A stretch of 54,503 nucleotides of DNA, taken from the NCBI RefSeq assembly GCF_001071995.1, contig NZ_JVNU01000010.1, forward strand, positions 93 through 54,595. Direction: 5' to 3'. Positions within the stretch are counted from its first letter, which is position 1. Each line of letters opens with the position of its first letter. Origin of the DNA: Streptococcus sp. 263_SSPC. Its GTDB lineage: Bacteria; Bacillota; Bacilli; Lactobacillales; Aerococcaceae. Made by a program: the position numbers and the translations under genes. The notes below the pieces were generated by a model. It saw only the letters and a list, made by a program, of their open reading frames with translations. It made no database searches and was not told the DNA's origin. Shown here one piece after another: positions 51,234-54,503 of the stretch.

Positions 51234-51311
51234 CAGGACCGATTATTTGGTGGCCAACAATTCACAGGTGAGACTGATGAGGATTTTTATAGTGTTGATT
51301 ATAACGAATAG
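51234..51311 (+). pseudogene. Possible C-terminal remnant of a lost gene
   Basis: A 25-codon open stretch after an in-frame TAA, without a start codon, encodes QDRLFGGQQFTGETDEDFYS-VDYNE and stops within the hairpin at 51307. Acidic, aromatic ends like this are typical of real C-termini. It resembles none of the lipoproteins. It may be the tail of a gene deleted when the array expanded; chance is not excluded. Confidence 0.3.
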
Positions 51312-51337
51312 GAATGTAGTTTGACTACATTCCTATT
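51307..51337 (+). terminator. Terminator between units 5 and 6
   Basis: AATAGGAATGTAGT (51307-51320) pairs with ACTACATTCCTATT (51324-51337), followed by more Ts. The left arm recurs at 54289-54299, after the last gene of the array. Confidence 0.88.
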
Positions 51338-51376
51338 TTTTGTCCTATTTTACTTTAAAGTATTTCAAATAACGAC

Positions 51377-51405
51377 TTGAGTTTTTGTGCACATACGATT
51401 ATAAT
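51377..51405 (+). promoter_or_regulatory. Promoter of lipoprotein units 6-7
   Basis: TTGAGT (51377-51382) and TATAAT (51400-51405) are 17 bp apart, ahead of ACAGGAGGTCC and the ATG at 51440. Confidence 0.75.
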
Positions 51406-51439
51406 ATAGATATATTACAAAATAACAGGAGGTCCTTTT

Positions 51440-52126
51440 ATGAAACTCTGGACTAAAAAATATTGGCTGTGTACTTTAACTGCTCTGTGCACTCTTATCT
51501 TCGCAGGCTGCAGCACCGCAACAACAACCAGCCAAATGACTACACAAGAAACAACTGTTGAAAAAGCTGAAACACTTGAAGGTACATGGGAATTAGTCGA
51601 TGCCCCTTCTACCCTTCAAAAAAGCTTCCTAATGCGTGGCTCAAACGCAAAAGTCTACGGTCATGCCCTAGAAGACTTTGCTGACTTTAAACCACAATTA
51701 GTCATTAGTGGAGATGGTGCGGAATTTAAATACAGCTTAGATTACACGGCCTTTCTCGACCACCTCTATGAAGTAGAAGGTAATGGAACGAAGAAAAAAG
51801 AGGAATACGTTAAAGACTTCATTAATAAGCTACGAAATAATGCCCTTCGTTTCAAAGTCACAAAAATGTCAGTGAATGCATCGAAGCCAAAATACGACTA
51901 CACCTTAGCTGGTGGTAAAGTGGATGAAAGCAATCAAACGATTACGTTCCAAGAGACCCCTAGTATCCTTACTATCTACTCTTTTGGGACAACAAATCTT
52001 GTATTAGACCCGATGACGTACAAATATGAGTGGAATGGCAATACGCTCGTATTAACAGCTGAGGGGAAAACGGAAAAAGGAACAGAAACAATCATGAAGA
52101 TGACCTTCAAGAGAGTCAATGAGTAG
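51440..52126 (+). CDS. Type A array lipoprotein (unit 6A)
   Basis: The 228-residue protein has a lipoprotein signal (LIFAGC, Cys24), a Thr-rich linker (STATTTSQMTTQETTVE) and a type A domain: LEGTWELVDAPSTLQKSFLM, FKPQLVISGDGAEFKYSLDY, YDYTLAGGKVDESNQTITFQ, MTYKYEWNGNTLVLTAEGK and MKMTFKRVNE. Together with 52866 it forms a sub-branch marked by FKPQLVISG or WKPQLVISG and by ETIMKMTFK-like ends. It is first of four probably co-transcribed genes. Function is unknown. Confidence 0.85.
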   Translation: MKLWTKKYWLCTLTALCTLIFAGCSTATTTSQMTTQETTVEKAETLEGTWELVDAPSTLQKSFLMRGSNAKVYGHALEDFADFKPQLVISGDGAEFKYSLDYTAFLDHLYEVEGNGTKKKEEYVKDFINKLRNNALRFKVTKMSVNASKPKYDYTLAGGKVDESNQTITFQETPSILTIYSFGTTNLVLDPMTYKYEWNGNTLVLTAEGKTEKGTETIMKMTFKRVNE

Positions 52127-52140
52127 AAAGGAGAATTCAC

Positions 52141-52842
52141 ATGTTTCGATTCAATCTAAAAAAATATTCTATTTGTGCCGCTTTCCTACTACTCTTTCTT
52201 TTAGCAGGTTGTGGGCAAAAGACGCAAGAGGCTTCAACAGAAACTGTAGCCATTACAACCACTGAGGAAACGACTCAAGCCCCTGTTTCTCTTGACGGTA
52301 CTTGGGAAGCTTATAATATCCGTGAAACCATTGAAAGATTGCTAGTCTATTCGAGTTTAAATGATGAAGGTGGTTTAAAAATGGTGAACTTCCTAACACC
52401 TCTTATTCGCCCTGAATTAATAATCAAAGGAAATGACGTGCAATACCATATCGCTTACAACAATACTGACTACTTCAAACTCGACTACGAACTTAACGGA
52501 AAGAATTTTTATAGTAGCTATGACGCGTTTATGAATCAGAATGGCAAGCTCATCCAAAGCTTCTGGTCGAAGTTGCAGCATGGCTCTGGTGGCTATAATG
52601 AGGACATGTCCAAACTCGATTTAACCATTAAAGATGGAACGATTGACCCAACAACGAAGACGATTAAATTTCCACACTCGTTATTCATTACGCCAAGCTA
52701 CATTTTGAATCCAAATCAAGCTGTGAGCGAAACGACTTATGAATACACGATTGAAGGGGATATCTTAACGTTAAAAGTATCCGGATTATATGAGCGTGAC
52801 GGATACAATCGATCATACACGATTCAATTTAAGAAACAATAA
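52141..52842 (+). CDS. Type B array lipoprotein (unit 6B)
   Basis: The 233-residue protein has a lipoprotein signal (FLLAGC, Cys24) and a TTTEETTQAPV linker. Its type B domain is more diverged than those of units 1-5: LDGTWEAYNIRETIERLLVY (N-I-R instead of D-F-R), IRPELIIKGNDVQYHIAYN, LTIKDGTIDPTTKTIKFP, TYEYTIEGDILTLKVSGLY and YTIQFKKQ. Its nearest paralogue is 53570-54283, which shares the Tyr-Asn-hydrophobic-Arg start. The start follows AAAGGAGAATTC. Confidence 0.85.
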   Translation: MFRFNLKKYSICAAFLLLFLLAGCGQKTQEASTETVAITTTEETTQAPVSLDGTWEAYNIRETIERLLVYSSLNDEGGLKMVNFLTPLIRPELIIKGNDVQYHIAYNNTDYFKLDYELNGKNFYSSYDAFMNQNGKLIQSFWSKLQHGSGGYNEDMSKLDLTIKDGTIDPTTKTIKFPHSLFITPSYILNPNQAVSETTYEYTIEGDILTLKVSGLYERDGYNRSYTIQFKKQ

Positions 52843-52865
52843 TCGTATGTTAGGAGGTAACATAC

Positions 52866-53555
52866 ATGAAAACTCATCAGGAGAGATTTTGGCTAGGGGC
52901 TCTGGCGACGTTGTGTACTTTTGCAATGGCTGGATGCAACGTCCCTTCCGCAAGTTCTCAATCCACTCAAGAAGCCACAACTGTTGCTCAAAGTGACACT
53001 CTTGATGGTTCTTGGGAATTAACCGATGTAAAAACCACATTAAGAAAATCATTTGTTCTAAGAGGTTCCGACCCAACGCAGTACGCCTATGCTATTGATG
53101 ATTTAGCTGACTGGAAACCACAACTCGTCATTTCAGGAAATGATGCTGAATTTAAATATAGTTATAACTTCACAAAATATTACGAGAATCTATATGAACA
53201 TATTTATAAAAATGGTTTCCCAGATAAATCTGAATTCAAAAATATTTTATATGAAGGTTATGAAAACGCAATTTCGATTTTAAAAGTTACTCAAATCAAG
53301 ATGGACAAAGAAACAAACCAATTTGATTTCTCTCTTCCTGGAGGTGCTGTGGATACAAGCAACAAAACGATTACTTTTAAAGAAACACCATTTCTCCTAA
53401 TGACATTTTCATTAGGACTGACCAAGAAACCAACTCGTCCAATCACGTATCAATATGAATTAGATGAGGATACCCTCGTAGTCAGTGCTAGAGGCAATAA
53501 TGAGCGTGGAGTTTTAACAACGATGAAAATGACATTTAAGAAAGTATCAGAATAG
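52866..53555 (+). CDS. Type A array lipoprotein (unit 7A)
   Basis: The 229-residue protein has a lipoprotein signal (AMAGC, Cys24), a Ser/Thr/Gln linker and a type A domain: LDGSWELTDVKTTLRKSFVL, WKPQLVISGNDAEFKYSYNF, FDFSLPGGAVDTSNKTITFK, ITYQYELDEDTLVVSARGN and MKMTFKKVSE. It is a close copy of unit 6A in the domain but not in the signal peptide, which has diverged. The start follows TTAGGAGGTAAC. It lies 23 bp after unit 6B. Confidence 0.85.
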   Translation: MKTHQERFWLGALATLCTFAMAGCNVPSASSQSTQEATTVAQSDTLDGSWELTDVKTTLRKSFVLRGSDPTQYAYAIDDLADWKPQLVISGNDAEFKYSYNFTKYYENLYEHIYKNGFPDKSEFKNILYEGYENAISILKVTQIKMDKETNQFDFSLPGGAVDTSNKTITFKETPFLLMTFSLGLTKKPTRPITYQYELDEDTLVVSARGNNERGVLTTMKMTFKKVSE

Positions 53556-53569
53556 AAAGGAGCTCTCAC

Positions 53570-54283
53570 ATGTATACATCAATAACAAAAAAATTAATGC
53601 TGTGCGTAGCTTCCCTTTCACTTCTCCTTCTGGCAGGCTGTACTGGAAAACAAGAAGAAACTGCTGTAGCTCAGTCAGAAGCGACAACTGAAACTGCCAC
53701 TCAGGAAGTCTCTTTAGATGGAAAATGGAAGATTTATAATCTACGTGAAAGTCTAGAAAGTATCCTAATGTACTATAATTCGGTTAATCAATTGAACGGA
53801 TCGCTAATTCTGCTATTTGCTGCCGAAAAAGCAACGATTGCATCAGAGATTACAATCAATGATAATACCGCAGAATATCATGGCGCCTATGATATGAAGC
53901 TAAGCTTTGAAGCTTACTACGATAGTGAGTTTGATTCTAAAGAGATTTCGAAAGAAGAAGGACTCAAACGATATCAAAGCTATGCTGAATTTCTTTTTAA
54001 AAAATTCCCAGATGCAGTCGGTGGTCTTTCAGAGGACAAGCAGACCCTCGATGGAACGATTAAAAACGGAAAAGTGGATACTCAAGCAAAAACAATTACC
54101 TTCACTGCTCCAATTTTCTTTTCAGGAGATATAGAAGCAACACCTTCTATTCTCAGCGACAGCCCTGTTACATATGCGTATTCAATCGAAAATGATATTC
54201 TAACATTAACAGTCAGTGGATATAATAATATTTATAATGTGCCCGTAACAATTGTCCTCCAATTCCAAAAAGTTCAAGAATAA
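53570..54283 (+). CDS. Type B array lipoprotein (unit 7B)
   Basis: The 237-residue protein has a lipoprotein signal (LLLAGC, Cys24), a linker with Ala/Thr/Glu, and a type B domain close to unit 6B: LDGKWKIYNLRESLESILMY, IASEITINDNTAEYHGAYD, DGTIKNGKVDTQAKTITFTA, VTYAYSIENDILTLTVSGY and IVLQFQKVQE. It is the last gene of the array. The stop lies about 20 bp before the end of an IS3-family element, and half of a terminator hairpin lies between them. Confidence 0.85.
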   Translation: MYTSITKKLMLCVASLSLLLLAGCTGKQEETAVAQSEATTETATQEVSLDGKWKIYNLRESLESILMYYNSVNQLNGSLILLFAAEKATIASEITINDNTAEYHGAYDMKLSFEAYYDSEFDSKEISKEEGLKRYQSYAEFLFKKFPDAVGGLSEDKQTLDGTIKNGKVDTQAKTITFTAPIFFSGDIEATPSILSDSPVTYAYSIENDILTLTVSGYNNIYNVPVTIVLQFQKVQE

Positions 54284-54305
54284 ATAAAAGGAATGTAGTC
54301 TATAC

Positions 54306-54503
54306 GGGACTGACCCCAAAAAGTGAGAATTTAATAAAAACACCCTAGGGCTACCGTCTCCGGTATTCAACCGGAGACAGGTAGTCCAATTTTTGTTGGA
54401 TTCTATTTTCATTATAATATTTGATGTAATTTTCTACAATTTGAATTACAATAGAAGATGAAGTTATTACTTCATCTTTTATGTAGAAAGCTTCGCACTT
54501 TAG
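54306..54503 (-). mobile_element. IS3-family insertion sequence, right end (partial)
   Basis: GGGACTGACCCCAAAAAGTG at 54306 has the look of the terminal repeat of IS3-family (IS150-like) elements, and the transposase C-terminus reads out from it on the minus strand. The rest of the element is outside the window. The insertion edge is approximate. Confidence 0.75.
54351..54503 (-). CDS. IS3-family transposase OrfB, C-terminal end (partial)
   Basis: The last 50 codons are in the window. They encode a Glu-Asn-Tyr-Ile-Lys-Tyr-Tyr-Asn segment, then NENRIQQKLDYLSPVEYRRR before a TAG stop. This is the standard end of the DDE integrase of IS3-family elements (YYN.xRIQxKL..LSPVxYR). The catalytic residues lie outside the window, so completeness cannot be judged. 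Confidence 0.9.
   Translation of the reverse strand, partial: LKCEAFYIKDEVITSSSIVIQIVENYIKYYNENRIQQKLDYLSPVEYRRR

Noticed and set aside
43208-54283. Lipoprotein array as a bacteriocin-immunity or ABC-transporter cluster
   Set aside because: No transporter, precursor peptide, kinase or regulator gene occurs within the array; every gene encodes an A or B lipoprotein.

Overview
The window reads as a low-GC Gram-positive chromosome, most likely Lactobacillales and perhaps Granulicatella or another Carnobacteriaceae member. This rests on Bacillus-like gene order combined with LPXTG surface proteins, a cell-wall-binding-repeat amidase, many lipoboxes, AGGAGG ribosome binding sites and an intronless tRNA-Leu. 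The genus is an inference and was not tested.

Region 1 (1-9432): the 3' part of a surface adhesin gene, a MATE exporter, a yitU/yitV/yitW-like trio (HAD phosphatase diverging from a hydrolase and a DUF59 protein), and a tightly overlapping stringent-response/NAD operon (relQ-nadK-pseudouridine synthase-mgtE). Region 2 (9565-16525): the CYTH protein YjbK, the Spx adaptor SpxH and oligoendopeptidase PepF, matching the B. subtilis yjbG-yjbO neighbourhood, then KtrAB potassium uptake and an aspartate kinase. Region 3 (16698-25694): glyoxalase, a strong candidate small RNA with a pseudoknot, several membrane or exported proteins of unknown role, a second potassium system (TrkAH), a SprT-like protein, tRNA-Leu(GAG) and glutathione reductase. 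Region 4 (25700-31900): a large palindromic repeat, a C39-like protein, gpmA, an O-antigen-ligase-like protein and an M16 peptidase. Region 5 (32087-35631) is a defence islet: a toxin-antitoxin-like gene pair with a perfect 40-bp palindromic operator, beside a C5 methyltransferase and a Sau3AI/MutH-type restriction endonuclease. Region 6 (35744-42906): a UcpA-like dehydrogenase, a polar amino acid ABC transporter operon, an EamA transporter, a secreted amidase with cell-wall-binding repeats, and an LPXTG protein.

Region 7 (43150-54283) is the most unusual part. It is an 11-kb array of twelve paralogous lipoprotein genes built from two alternating domain types, A and B. Five A-B pairs are separate neighbouring genes and two are fused into single two-domain lipoproteins, giving seven A-B modules. 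Five transcription units, each with a recognisable leader, drive the array. Two units are followed by palindromic repeat elements with CTATTAAAATAC termini, related to the element at 25788-26129. An IS3-family element abuts the distal end. I do not recognise a named family for either domain. The strict A-B pairing and the two fusions suggest that A and B act together at the cell surface.

The housekeeping genes keep conserved order and ordinary terminators. The accessory character is concentrated in 25.7-26.3 kb, 32-35.7 kb and 43-54.5 kb.
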